Shown in pieces: positions 1-6,052 of a DNA stretch of 10,378 nucleotides. Where the stretch lies: contig CAITBU010000496.1 in the NCBI GenBank assembly GCA_903890595.1, forward strand, positions 1 through 10,378. Reading direction: 5' to 3'. Made by a program: the position numbers and the translations under genes. This DNA is from an uncultured Holophagaceae bacterium (GTDB taxonomy: Bacteria; Acidobacteriota; Holophagae; Holophagales; Holophagaceae). The notes beneath the pieces were generated by a model. The model ran no database searches. It saw nothing but the letters and a program-made list of their open reading frames with translations, and was not told the origin of the DNA. Positions within the stretch are counted from its first letter, which is position 1; every line of letters starts with the position of its first letter.

Positions 1-450
1 GGCAGCGGCCCCATCGTGCTTGAGCAGCTCCGCCACCTGATAGGGCAGGCCCTTGGCCTGGATGGCCTGGCCGGCCTCGATGCGCCCGCAGGCAATGATC
101 CGGCCGTCCTCGGGGCTGTTCACGAAGCCCGGTACCGGCGGGGCCTGGGGCCGCAGCCCGGGCTTGAGGCGGCGCGTGAAGAAGGCCTGGAAGCTGGGGT
201 AGTCGCTCAGGGGGAACTCGGCCTCGGCCAGGTCGATGCCGTACTGGCGGGCGAAGCCGCCCAGCAGGGGCTGGCGCCAGGGAGCGGGCAGGGTGCGGGT
301 GGCGAGCCAGCCCACCAGGGCTGAGCCGGCCTGCTTGGGGTAGAGGCCCAGGACCCGCAGGGACAGGGGGCCTGGCGTCCACAGCAGGACGTAGACGACC
401 CAGAGCAGGGCCAGGATGAGGGCGACACGGGTCGGCGGGGGCCAGAACAT
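1..450 (-). CDS. psd: Phosphatidylserine decarboxylase, N-terminal 150 residues (runs off left edge)
   Basis: The enzyme converts phosphatidylserine to phosphatidylethanolamine at the inner membrane and matures by self-cleavage to give a pyruvoyl group. The frame is open from an ATG at 450 down to base 1 with no stop, so the gene continues outside the window. Residues 8-25 form a hydrophobic membrane segment. Residues 85-101 (YPSFQAFFTRRLKPGLR) match the family signature in which a Phe-Phe-x-Arg segment precedes 'LKPGxRP'. Residues 112-118 (SPEDGRI) match the conserved 'SPxDG' block whose Asp (here D115) belongs to the self-processing triad. 'QAKGLPYQVAELL' (131-143) matches the next conserved block. 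The catalytic Ser motif lies beyond the edge. A GGAGG lies only one base from the ATG, unusually close, so the start is slightly uncertain. The gene is divergent from the next one, with 60 bases between. Confidence 0.88.
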   Translation of the reverse strand, partial: MFWPPPTRVALILALLWVVYVLLWTPGPLSLRVLGLYPKQAGSALVGWLATRTLPAPWRQPLLGGFARQYGIDLAEAEFPLSDYPSFQAFFTRRLKPGLRPQAPPVPGFVNSPEDGRIIACGRIEAGQAIQAKGLPYQVAELLKHDGAAA

Positions 451-510
451 GCCTCCAGGATAGCCACCGCGCCGGTGGTTCTGCGCCTCCCCTTCCTCCA
501 CAATCAGGCC

Positions 511-1155
511 ATGGGACCCACCGCCGTCCACCTCAGCCTGCTCGCCCTCGCCTGGGCGGCCTATGGCGCACTCCACTCCCTGCTGGCGGTCGAGGGCGTC
601 AAGGCTTGGGTGGCGGCGCGGTTTCCGGCGGTGGTGCCGGCCTATCGGCTGGCGTACAACCTGGTGGCGCTGCTGGCCCTCCTGCCGGTGGTGGGCCTCA
701 TGAGCCTCCACCCCGGCCCCTGGCTGTGGCGCTGGACAGGCCCCCTGGGCTGGCTCCTGGATGGCCTGGCGCTGGGGGCGGTGGGGCTCCTGGGGGTCGG
801 TCCTGCCACCTATGACCTGCGGGAGTTCCTGGGGCTACGGGCCCTGCAGGAGGGCCGGGGGGAGCTGATCGACCACGAGGCCTTCCGCATCTCGGACCTG
901 CACCGTCACGTGCGCCATCCCTGGTATGCCCTGTGTCTGCTGGCGCTCTGGACCCGGGACATGAGCGCCGCCCGGCTGGTCTCGGCCCTGGCGATCACGG
1001 CTTATCTCGTCATCGGCTCCCGGCTGGAAGAGCAGAAGCTCATCGCCCGCTTCGGCGAGGCCTACCGCCGCTACCAGGAGCGGGTGCCCGGCCTGCTGCC
1101 CCGCCCTTGGCGAGTCCTCAGCCGGGAGGAGGCCCGGCGGCTGCAGGGGGGCTGA
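511..1155 (+). CDS. Small integral-membrane methyltransferase-like protein (NnrU/MddA/ICMT-type superfamily)
   Basis: The product has 214 residues and is largely hydrophobic, with about five likely membrane segments (near 5-25, 48-66, 78-98, 137-149 and 154-170). The pattern YRLAYN (45-50), then RHPWY (135-139), then a paired acidic EE (173-174) and 'FGEAYRRYQERVPGLLPR' (181-198) near the C terminus is typical of the membrane methyltransferase superfamily that includes isoprenylcysteine carboxyl methyltransferase, phospholipid N-methyltransferase, NnrU and MddA. In these families the RHPxY and C-terminal Glu regions contribute to S-adenosylmethionine binding. The substrate cannot be read from the sequence. 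A GTG at 475 in the same frame would add 12 residues; the ATG at 511 is preferred because the hydrophobic N terminus starts there, although its ribosome binding site is weak. It is divergently arranged with psd. Confidence 0.7.
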   Translation: MGPTAVHLSLLALAWAAYGALHSLLAVEGVKAWVAARFPAVVPAYRLAYNLVALLALLPVVGLMSLHPGPWLWRWTGPLGWLLDGLALGAVGLLGVGPATYDLREFLGLRALQEGRGELIDHEAFRISDLHRHVRHPWYALCLLALWTRDMSAARLVSALAITAYLVIGSRLEEQKLIARFGEAYRRYQERVPGLLPRPWRVLSREEARRLQGG

Positions 1156-1188
1156 GGGGGTCCGCTAATCCCTTGCTTGTTGGTTCTT

Positions 1189-1265
1189 GGGGACGGTTTT
1201 TTAACGGCGCTTTCATGCCAATGAAAGCGCTTGTATCGGCATTCATCTGGTCGGCAGCCGTCCCC
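1189..1265. repeat. Nested inverted repeat between genes
   Basis: An outer perfect 8-base inverted repeat (GGGGACGG at 1189-1196, CCGTCCCC at 1258-1265) encloses a perfect 10-base inner hairpin (GCGCTTTCAT at 1207-1216, ATGAAAGCGC at 1221-1230) with a 4-base GCCA loop. On the plus strand the T run (1197-1202) lies before the inner stem, not after it, so this is not a standard terminator for the upstream gene. It could be a dyad operator, a REP-like element or a small structured RNA. The rest of 1156-1380 shows no gene and no convincing promoter; a TTGACA hexamer at 1340-1345 has no matching -10 box. Confidence 0.6.
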
Positions 1266-1380
1266 CTGAAACCCAGTCCTGGCCTGGATCCTGGGGCTTG
1301 AGCAGTCCGAGATCAAATCATCTGTAGGTATGTGATAAGTTGACAGACACAACCCCATCCAACCCCCCTTCGGAGGAAGC

Positions 1381-2529
1381 ATGAACAAGAGGATCCTGGC
1401 CTCGCTCTTTGCGCTCGGACTGGCCCTGCAGGCCCAGACCCCGGTGAAGATCGGCGTCATCAACTGTGCCACCGGCACCCAGGCGCCCATCGGCGAGTAC
1501 ATGAGCAACGGCTACAAGATCGCCCTGGAAGACCTGGCCAAGAAGGGCATCAAGGTCGAGCTCGTCATCGAGGACGACACGGGCAAGCCCCAGGTGTCCA
1601 TGTCCGCCATGGAAAAGCTGGTGACCCGCGACCAGGTGGCCGGCGTGGTCGGCCCCTATAGCTCCGCCTGTGCCAACGCCGTCTCCAAGCTGGCCGAGAA
1701 GTACAAGGTGCCGCTCCTGGTGCCCGTGGCCTCCAAGGAGGACATCACCCGGCAGAACCAGAAGTACGTGTTCCGCCTCAGCGCCACCACCGAGGACTAC
1801 GCCAACATCCTGATCTCCATGGCCCAGAGCCTCGGCAAGCCCAAGACCATGGCGATTCTCAACGAGAACACCGACTTCGGGACCTCCGGCGCCAAGTCTG
1901 CCAAGGCCTACGCCGCCCAGGTGGGCATCCAGGTGATCGCCGAAGAGGCCTATGCCTCAGGCTCCCCGGACTACCGCTCCACCTTGGCCAAGATCAAGGG
2001 CCTGAAGCCCGACATCGTCTTCATGGTGTCCTACGTGGCGGACGGCATCCTGCTCATGCGGCAGGCCCGGGAAGTGGGCCTCCTGCCCCAGGCCTTCCTC
2101 GGTGCCGGTGCCGGATTTGCTTCTTCCGAGTTCGCCCGGGAGCAGGCCATCTCCCACGGCGTGTTCTCCAGCACCCAGTGGACCACTGACGTGAACTGGC
2201 CTGGTGCGAAGGACTTCGGCAAGCGCTACAAGGCCAAGTTCGGCAAGGAGGAAGTGCCCTACCACGCAGCCAATGCCTACGCCTCGATGATGGTGATGGC
2301 CGAAGCCGCTGCCAAGGTGGGCGGCAATCGCGAGCGCCTTCGGGACGCCCTGCGCACCGGCAAGTGGAACGGCATCATGGGCGAAGTGGCCTTCGTGGAC
2401 TACAGCGGCTACACCAACCAGAACAAGCACCAGATGCTGGTGGAGCAGATTCAGAACGGCAAGCACGAGACCGTCTGGCCCACTGCCTACTCTTCCAAGA
2501 AGCCCATCTTCCCCTTCAAGTGGAAGTAG
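1381..2529 (+). CDS. Branched-chain amino acid ABC transporter substrate-binding protein (LivJ/LivK family)
   Basis: The 382-residue product has a signal peptide (basic MNKR, hydrophobic core 5-16, likely cleavage after LQA at residue 18), so it is exported. The mature part starts 'VKIGVINCATGTQAPIGEY' (22-40), the usual first strand and ligand loop of type I periplasmic binding proteins. 'VVGPYSSACANAV' (89-101) and 'VPLLVPVASKEDIT' (110-123) are the next family blocks that line the amino acid cleft in this family. Length fits the family. A strong ribosome binding site (GGAGG, 1372-1376) precedes the ATG by four bases. No permease (LivH/LivM) or ATPase (LivG/LivF) gene lies nearby, so it is an orphan binding protein here. 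The ligand may be a branched-chain amino acid or another small polar compound such as an amide or aromatic acid; the sequence alone does not decide. Confidence 0.88.
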   Translation: MNKRILASLFALGLALQAQTPVKIGVINCATGTQAPIGEYMSNGYKIALEDLAKKGIKVELVIEDDTGKPQVSMSAMEKLVTRDQVAGVVGPYSSACANAVSKLAEKYKVPLLVPVASKEDITRQNQKYVFRLSATTEDYANILISMAQSLGKPKTMAILNENTDFGTSGAKSAKAYAAQVGIQVIAEEAYASGSPDYRSTLAKIKGLKPDIVFMVSYVADGILLMRQAREVGLLPQAFLGAGAGFASSEFAREQAISHGVFSSTQWTTDVNWPGAKDFGKRYKAKFGKEEVPYHAANAYASMMVMAEAAAKVGGNRERLRDALRTGKWNGIMGEVAFVDYSGYTNQNKHQMLVEQIQNGKHETVWPTAYSSKKPIFPFKWK

Positions 2530-2570
2530 GGGGCTTCTGAAGTCCCGATGAGCATGTCATCTTATGAGGC

Positions 2571-3359
2571 ATGCACATCGGGTCCACTCTCACAGTCATG
2601 GCCGCGGCTTTCGTTGCCGGTGCCATCAACTCCATCGCGGGGGGCGGCACCTTGGTGTCGTTCCCCGCTTTGCTAGGTATCGGCCTGACGGGCCAGCAGG
2701 CCAACGTCACCAGCACCCTGGCCCTGCTGCCGGGGTCCTTTGGCGGGTTCTGGGGCCACCGGGATGACCTGGCCGGCACCAAGGCCTTCGCCAAGCGTCT
2801 GATCCCCGTGTCCCTCGTCGGGGGTGTCCTGGGCGCCTGGGCCATGCTGGTCACGCCCCAGAAGCTCTTCGATCAGCTGGTGCCCTGGCTCATCCTGGCG
2901 GCCACGGTGCTGCTGGCGGCCAACGATCCCGTGGGCAAGCTGCTCAAGAAGATGGGCGGCCACGAGCGCACCACAGGGTGGTGGATCGGCGCCATGGTCT
3001 TCCAGTTCATCGTGGGCATCTACGGCGGCTACTTCGGCGCCGGCATCGGCATCCTCATGCTGGCGGCCCTGAGCCTGTTGGGCCTCACCGACATCCATCA
3101 GATGAATGGCCTGAAGAACCTGCTGGCCCTGTGCATGAACGGCATCGCCGTCTTCGCCTTCCTGGGCATGGAGTACCTGCGCCACCCCGGCAATGTGCAG
3201 TGGGCCATCGCCGGGTTCATGGCCATCGCTGCGGGCCTGGGCGGGCTCTTCGGGTCGCACATGGCCCACCGGGTGGGGCGCACCACCGTCCGCTATGGCG
3301 TCATCAGCATCGGCTTTGTCTTGGCCGCTTGGTATTTCTACAAGACCTACGCCCTTTGA
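2571..3359 (+). CDS. TauE/SafE-family membrane transporter (sulfite/organosulfonate exporter type)
   Basis: The 262-residue product is a polytopic membrane protein with about eight hydrophobic segments. It shows the family's two internal repeats: the first glycine-rich motif 'AGAINSIAGGGTLVSFPALL' (16-35) and the second 'GIYGGYFGAGIGILMLAAL' (149-167), followed by 'MNGLKNLLALCMN' (178-190), all typical of TauE/SafE proteins (formerly DUF81). Members export sulfite, sulfoacetate or related anions, or take up other organic anions, so the substrate is open. Length is typical. The ATG at 2571 follows the upstream binding protein gene by 41 bases and has only a weak GAGG (2566-2569) directly before it, which suggests modest or coupled translation. 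Co-transcription with the binding protein gene is likely from spacing and strand, but not shown. Confidence 0.85.
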   Translation: MHIGSTLTVMAAAFVAGAINSIAGGGTLVSFPALLGIGLTGQQANVTSTLALLPGSFGGFWGHRDDLAGTKAFAKRLIPVSLVGGVLGAWAMLVTPQKLFDQLVPWLILAATVLLAANDPVGKLLKKMGGHERTTGWWIGAMVFQFIVGIYGGYFGAGIGILMLAALSLLGLTDIHQMNGLKNLLALCMNGIAVFAFLGMEYLRHPGNVQWAIAGFMAIAAGLGGLFGSHMAHRVGRTTVRYGVISIGFVLAAWYFYKTYAL

Positions 3360-3418
3360 TGTAAGGACAAGCTCTTGAGCCTGTGCTAGGTTGGTCCCCA
3401 GCCTTCTCTGGAGTCCCC

Positions 3419-3895
3419 ATGCGCTTGTTGTTCGCCGCCATACTGGCCACGGCCCTCGCTGCAGCCCCGCCTCCGGATGCTGAGGACTGCGTGGCCTGCC
3501 ACGACACCATCAAGCTGGACGTGTTCCGCACCCGCGCCCATGGGGGGCTCCAGTGCTTCGCCTGCCACACGGCCACGAAGAAGCTGCCGCACCCCGAGAA
3601 GATGGCGCCGCCCAACTGCGTGCGCTGCCATGACCACCAGGGCCAGGAGTACGCCAACAGCGTGCACGGCAAGGCCCGCAAGAAGGGGAAGGACCACGCC
3701 CCCACCTGCATGACCTGCCACGGCCACGCTCACGAGCTGCTGTCCCGCAAGGACCCCGGCTCCCGGGTGGCCCGCCAGAACATGGACGCCACCTGCGGCA
3801 AGTGCCACGACAAGGCCCACCTGGACAAGCTGCACACAGCCCTCACCAAGCGCGCCACCCGCATGGACCTCCAGAAGATGCCGGGGAAGAAGTAG
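3419..3895 (+). CDS. Small periplasmic five-haem cytochrome c
   Basis: The product has 158 residues with a signal peptide (MRLLFAAILATALAAA, cleavage near 16-17), so it is periplasmic. Five CXXCH haem c attachment motifs are visible: CVACH (24-28), CFACH (46-50), CVRCH (67-71), CMTCH (97-101) and CGKCH (126-130). Extra His residues (for example H41, H58, H73, H83, H104) could be distal ligands. The spacing 'SVHG...APTCMTCHG...MDATCGKCH' resembles the repeat unit of larger multihaem electron carriers (cytochrome c3/c7 and NapC/NrfB-associated types). Those are often longer, so this may be a compact relative or a shortened copy. The C terminus is lysine-rich. The ATG at 3419 has a GGAG (3410-3413) at five bases; an in-frame GTG at 3383 would add 12 residues before the signal peptide and is rejected. 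It lies 59 bases after the TauE-like gene. Role: electron transfer in respiration, partner unknown. Confidence 0.88.
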   Translation: MRLLFAAILATALAAAPPPDAEDCVACHDTIKLDVFRTRAHGGLQCFACHTATKKLPHPEKMAPPNCVRCHDHQGQEYANSVHGKARKKGKDHAPTCMTCHGHAHELLSRKDPGSRVARQNMDATCGKCHDKAHLDKLHTALTKRATRMDLQKMPGKK

Positions 3896-3935
3896 CCCAC
3901 CTTGGCTGGGGAACCCTCCGGGTCTATCCTCACAG

Positions 3936-3995
3936 CCGGGAACTTCGGGAGGGAGCTCCCTGCGCTGAGCCGACCTCTCGTCCCGAAATTCCCGG
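3936..3995. terminator. Imperfect inverted repeat downstream of the cytochrome gene (possible terminator or processing structure)
   Basis: The arms CCGGGAACTTCGGGA (3936-3950) and TCCCGAAATTCCCGG (3981-3995) pair at 14 of 15 positions across a 30-base spacer, which itself contains the palindrome GGGAGCTCCC (3951-3960). The element starts 41 bases after the cytochrome stop. No T run follows, so an intrinsic terminator is not certain; an mRNA 3' stabiliser is equally possible. It lies in the gene-free stretch 3896-4218. Confidence 0.45.
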
Positions 3996-4012
3996 ATAGG
4001 CTGGTGGTGATT

Positions 4013-4047
4013 GGGCAAAAGCCTCCACTCAGGTGGTGGGATTGCCC
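4013..4047 (+). other. Hairpin in the gene-free stretch before the chemoreceptor gene
   Basis: GGGCAA (4013-4018) pairs with TTGCCC (4042-4047). Inside, CC-T-CCAC (4022-4028) pairs with GTGG-T-GG (4033-4039) around a TCAG loop, with a single T/T mismatch. The structure sits about 170 bases upstream of the receptor start and is followed by A+T-rich DNA. If transcription starts upstream it would be in a leader; otherwise it may be a transcription end signal for the cytochrome unit. Confidence 0.4.
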
Positions 4048-4078
4048 GAGGACTTTCGCTTGAAGCTACCCTAAGTCA

Positions 4079-4130
4079 ACATTTGCAGAATGCAATAATA
4101 GATTACCTATTCATCATTTTATTAATGGCC
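4079..4130 (+). promoter_or_regulatory. A+T-rich candidate promoter region of the chemoreceptor gene
   Basis: This is the most A+T-rich stretch in the left half of the window and lies 90-140 bases before the receptor ATG. It holds a short dyad TTGCA-GAA-TGCAA (4083-4095). No pair of hexamers with good spacing for the major sigma factor, and no clear sigma-28 or sigma-54 motif, could be fixed, so only the region is called. The remaining bases up to 4218 show nothing else recognisable. Confidence 0.3.
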
Positions 4131-4218
4131 GCTGGGCAAGGGTCCGATACCTCGGCGAATGCGCACTCCCTCGGAGCGGCTTCTGCTCGACCGAGAGGTG
4201 TTCGCACCGGGGGCAGAC

Positions 4219-5799
4219 ATGCTGAACAACCTGCGAATTGGAACCCGACTTGGGCTCGGGTTTGGCCTCATCCTCGCCCTGCTCCTGGTCATTGCCGGAG
4301 TGGGCCTCAACCGCATGGGCGCCATCGCTGGCGACACGGAGAGCATCGTCACCCACTACAACCGGCAGCTGGCTCTGACCAATGACATGTCCGAGCAGGT
4401 CTTTCTCATCACCCGCATGGTGCGGACCATGTACGTCATGGAGAATCCGGCGGATCGCAAGGAAAACCTGGTCCGCATCACCAAGGCCCGTGGGGCCTAT
4501 GACGAGCTGGCCAAGGAGCTGGAAAGCACCCTGAGCAGCGAGGCCTCCAAGGCCGAGTTCGCCACCATCCAGGCCAACCTGCTGAAGTACCGGGCCGTGA
4601 ATGGCAAGGCTCTGGATACCCTCGCGGAGGGCCGCGACAAGGAATCCATTCGCATCCTGTTCGATGAGGTGCGGCCCACGGAGAAGGCCTTCCAGGACAG
4701 CCTCGCCAAGCTCCAGAACCACTGCAAGGCCGGCATCCAGAAGCGCTATGAGCAGGCCCAGGCGAGCCATCGCAGTGCGGTGATCTTCTCGGTCTCCTTG
4801 GCGGCACTGGCCCTGGTCGTCGGCATTGGCATCTCCCTGACCATCACCCGCAGTGTCACCCGGCCGATCGCAGCCATGGGCCTGGTCATTGAGACGGTGG
4901 CCCAGGGTGACCTCACCCAGCGGCTTGAAATCAACTCCAAGGATGAGCTGGGCGTACTGGGCCGCACCCTGAACGACACCAACGAGGGCCTGCGCGAGAT
5001 GGTGCTGCAGATCCAGGAGAGTGCCCTGGCCATCTCCACGGCCTCAGGTGAGATCTCCATGGGGAACACGGACCTCAGCCGTCGCACGGAGGAGCAGGCC
5101 GCCAGCCTGGAGGAGACCGCCAGCAGCATGGAGCAGATCACCGCCAACGTGAACCAGACCGCCGACAATGCGCGGGCGGCCAACACCCAGTCCGCCAAGG
5201 CCCGGCAGGTGGCCCAGGATGGCGGTGCTGCCGTTACGCAGGTCATCGCCGCCATGGAGTCCATCAACGCCTCCTCCGCTCGGATCAACGAGATCATCGG
5301 CGTGGTGGACGAGATCGCCTTCCAGACCAACCTGCTGGCCCTCAACGCTGCCGTGGAAGCCGCCCGTGCTGGCGAGCAGGGCAAGGGCTTTGCCGTGGTG
5401 GCCGCCGAAGTGCGCAACCTGGCCAAGCGCAGCGCTGACGCCGCCAAGGAGATCAAGGGCCTGATCCGCGAGAGCGTGGCCAAGTCCGAGGACGGCAACA
5501 AGGTGGCCGCCCATGCCGGGGCCACCATCCAGGAAGTGGTCACCAACGTGCAGCGGGTGACTGCTCTGGTGGGCGAGATTGCCAACGCCACCCAGGAGCA
5601 GAGCGTGGGCCTGAACGAGATCAACAAGGCCGTGGTGCAGATGGACGAGGTCACCCAGCAGAACGCTGCCCTGGTGGAGGAATCCGCCGCCGCCGCCGAG
5701 TCCATGGACGCCCAGGCCCAGGCCCTCACCGAGATCGTGGCCCGCTTCAAGACCGGCGTCGAAGTCCGCCGGCCGCAGGCCGCAGGACTCAGGGCCTAG
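4219..5799 (+). CDS. Methyl-accepting chemotaxis protein with four-helix-bundle sensor (4HB-HAMP-MCP signal)
   Basis: This 526-residue chemoreceptor senses periplasmic stimuli and controls the CheA kinase. Order: membrane segment 1 (about 12-30), periplasmic helical domain (about 32-185) typical of the 4HB/Tar-type sensor, membrane segment 2 (187-209), HAMP (about 210-264, with 'VTRPIAAM' and 'DELGVLGRTLNDTNEGL'), then the long cytoplasmic coiled coil. Methylation-helix motifs are visible ('EEQAASLEETASSMEQ', 291-306). The hairpin tip is the highly conserved 'AFQTNLLALNAAVEAARAG' (367-385), which contacts CheA/CheW. There is no C-terminal CheR-tethering pentapeptide; the protein ends in VRRPQAAGLRA. 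An in-frame ATG at 4159 would add 20 residues without a binding site; the ATG at 4219 has a G-rich GGGGGC upstream and starts the usual 'MLNNLRIGTRL' N terminus. No che genes are adjacent. The signalling half closely matches the receptor at 8229-9770. Confidence 0.95.
   Translation: MLNNLRIGTRLGLGFGLILALLLVIAGVGLNRMGAIAGDTESIVTHYNRQLALTNDMSEQVFLITRMVRTMYVMENPADRKENLVRITKARGAYDELAKELESTLSSEASKAEFATIQANLLKYRAVNGKALDTLAEGRDKESIRILFDEVRPTEKAFQDSLAKLQNHCKAGIQKRYEQAQASHRSAVIFSVSLAALALVVGIGISLTITRSVTRPIAAMGLVIETVAQGDLTQRLEINSKDELGVLGRTLNDTNEGLREMVLQIQESALAISTASGEISMGNTDLSRRTEEQAASLEETASSMEQITANVNQTADNARAANTQSAKARQVAQDGGAAVTQVIAAMESINASSARINEIIGVVDEIAFQTNLLALNAAVEAARAGEQGKGFAVVAAEVRNLAKRSADAAKEIKGLIRESVAKSEDGNKVAAHAGATIQEVVTNVQRVTALVGEIANATQEQSVGLNEINKAVVQMDEVTQQNAALVEESAAAAESMDAQAQALTEIVARFKTGVEVRRPQAAGLRA
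5410..5468 (+). repeat. 59-base segment repeated in inverted orientation at 8518-8576
   Basis: This segment encodes the descending part of the receptor hairpin (VRNLAKRSADAAKEIKGLI). It is identical base for base to the reverse complement of 8518-8576. It is the longest perfect stretch found by hand alignment inside a much longer region of high similarity between the two receptor genes. Confidence 0.85.
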
Positions 5800-5822
5800 G
5801 AACCGCAAACTGAAAAGAGATC

Positions 5823-5960
5823 TCACCGCAGAGAGCGCAGAGAACGCGGAGGCAACTGCGAAAGCATTTGGCCACAAAGAACACAAAGAACACAAAGGGC
5901 AGAGAAAAAACTGAATGGACGCGGAGGAAAGCGGAGAAGCGGAGGAGAGCGGAGAAGGCC
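5823..5960. repeat. Intergenic dispersed-type repeat with short tandem units
   Basis: Starting 24 bases after the receptor stop, the segment 'CACCGCAGAGAGCGCAGAGA' (5824-5843) is followed by three 9-base units CACAAAGAA, CACAAAGAA, CACAAAGGG (5873-5899) and four GCGGAG hexamers at 5921, 5931, 5939 and 5949. This composition (CGCAGAG plus ACACAAAG motifs) is familiar from many bacterial genomes as intergenic filler of unknown function that yields spurious 'hypothetical protein' calls on both strands. Purine-rich bias on the plus strand is strong. Nothing else is recognisable up to 6052. Confidence 0.7.
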
Positions 5961-6052
5961 TGGGGACTTGGGTCTGAGAAGCTCTTTAGCAGGGCCAGCT
6001 CTACGTGTTCTGATCCCCGTCATGCTTTTGCTCTTGTGCGTCGAGAAGCCGC

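Noticed and set aside
1340..1345. TTGACA as a -35 box for the binding-protein gene
   Set aside because: No TATAAT-like hexamer lies 16-18 bases downstream; that position is C-rich.
4001..4070. GEMM (cyclic di-GMP/cGAMP) riboswitch before the first receptor
   Set aside because: GGGCAAAAGCC looks superficially similar to conserved parts, but the GNAA-loop hairpin and the GGGACGCAAAGCC core in order are absent.
4746..5750. Minus-strand open frame of 334 codons
   Set aside because: It is antisense to the first receptor's signalling domain, whose conserved motifs prove the plus frame.
5873..5899. Short tandem units as a CRISPR array
   Set aside because: The 9-base units are directly adjacent with no spacers, far below CRISPR repeat length, and no cas genes are present.
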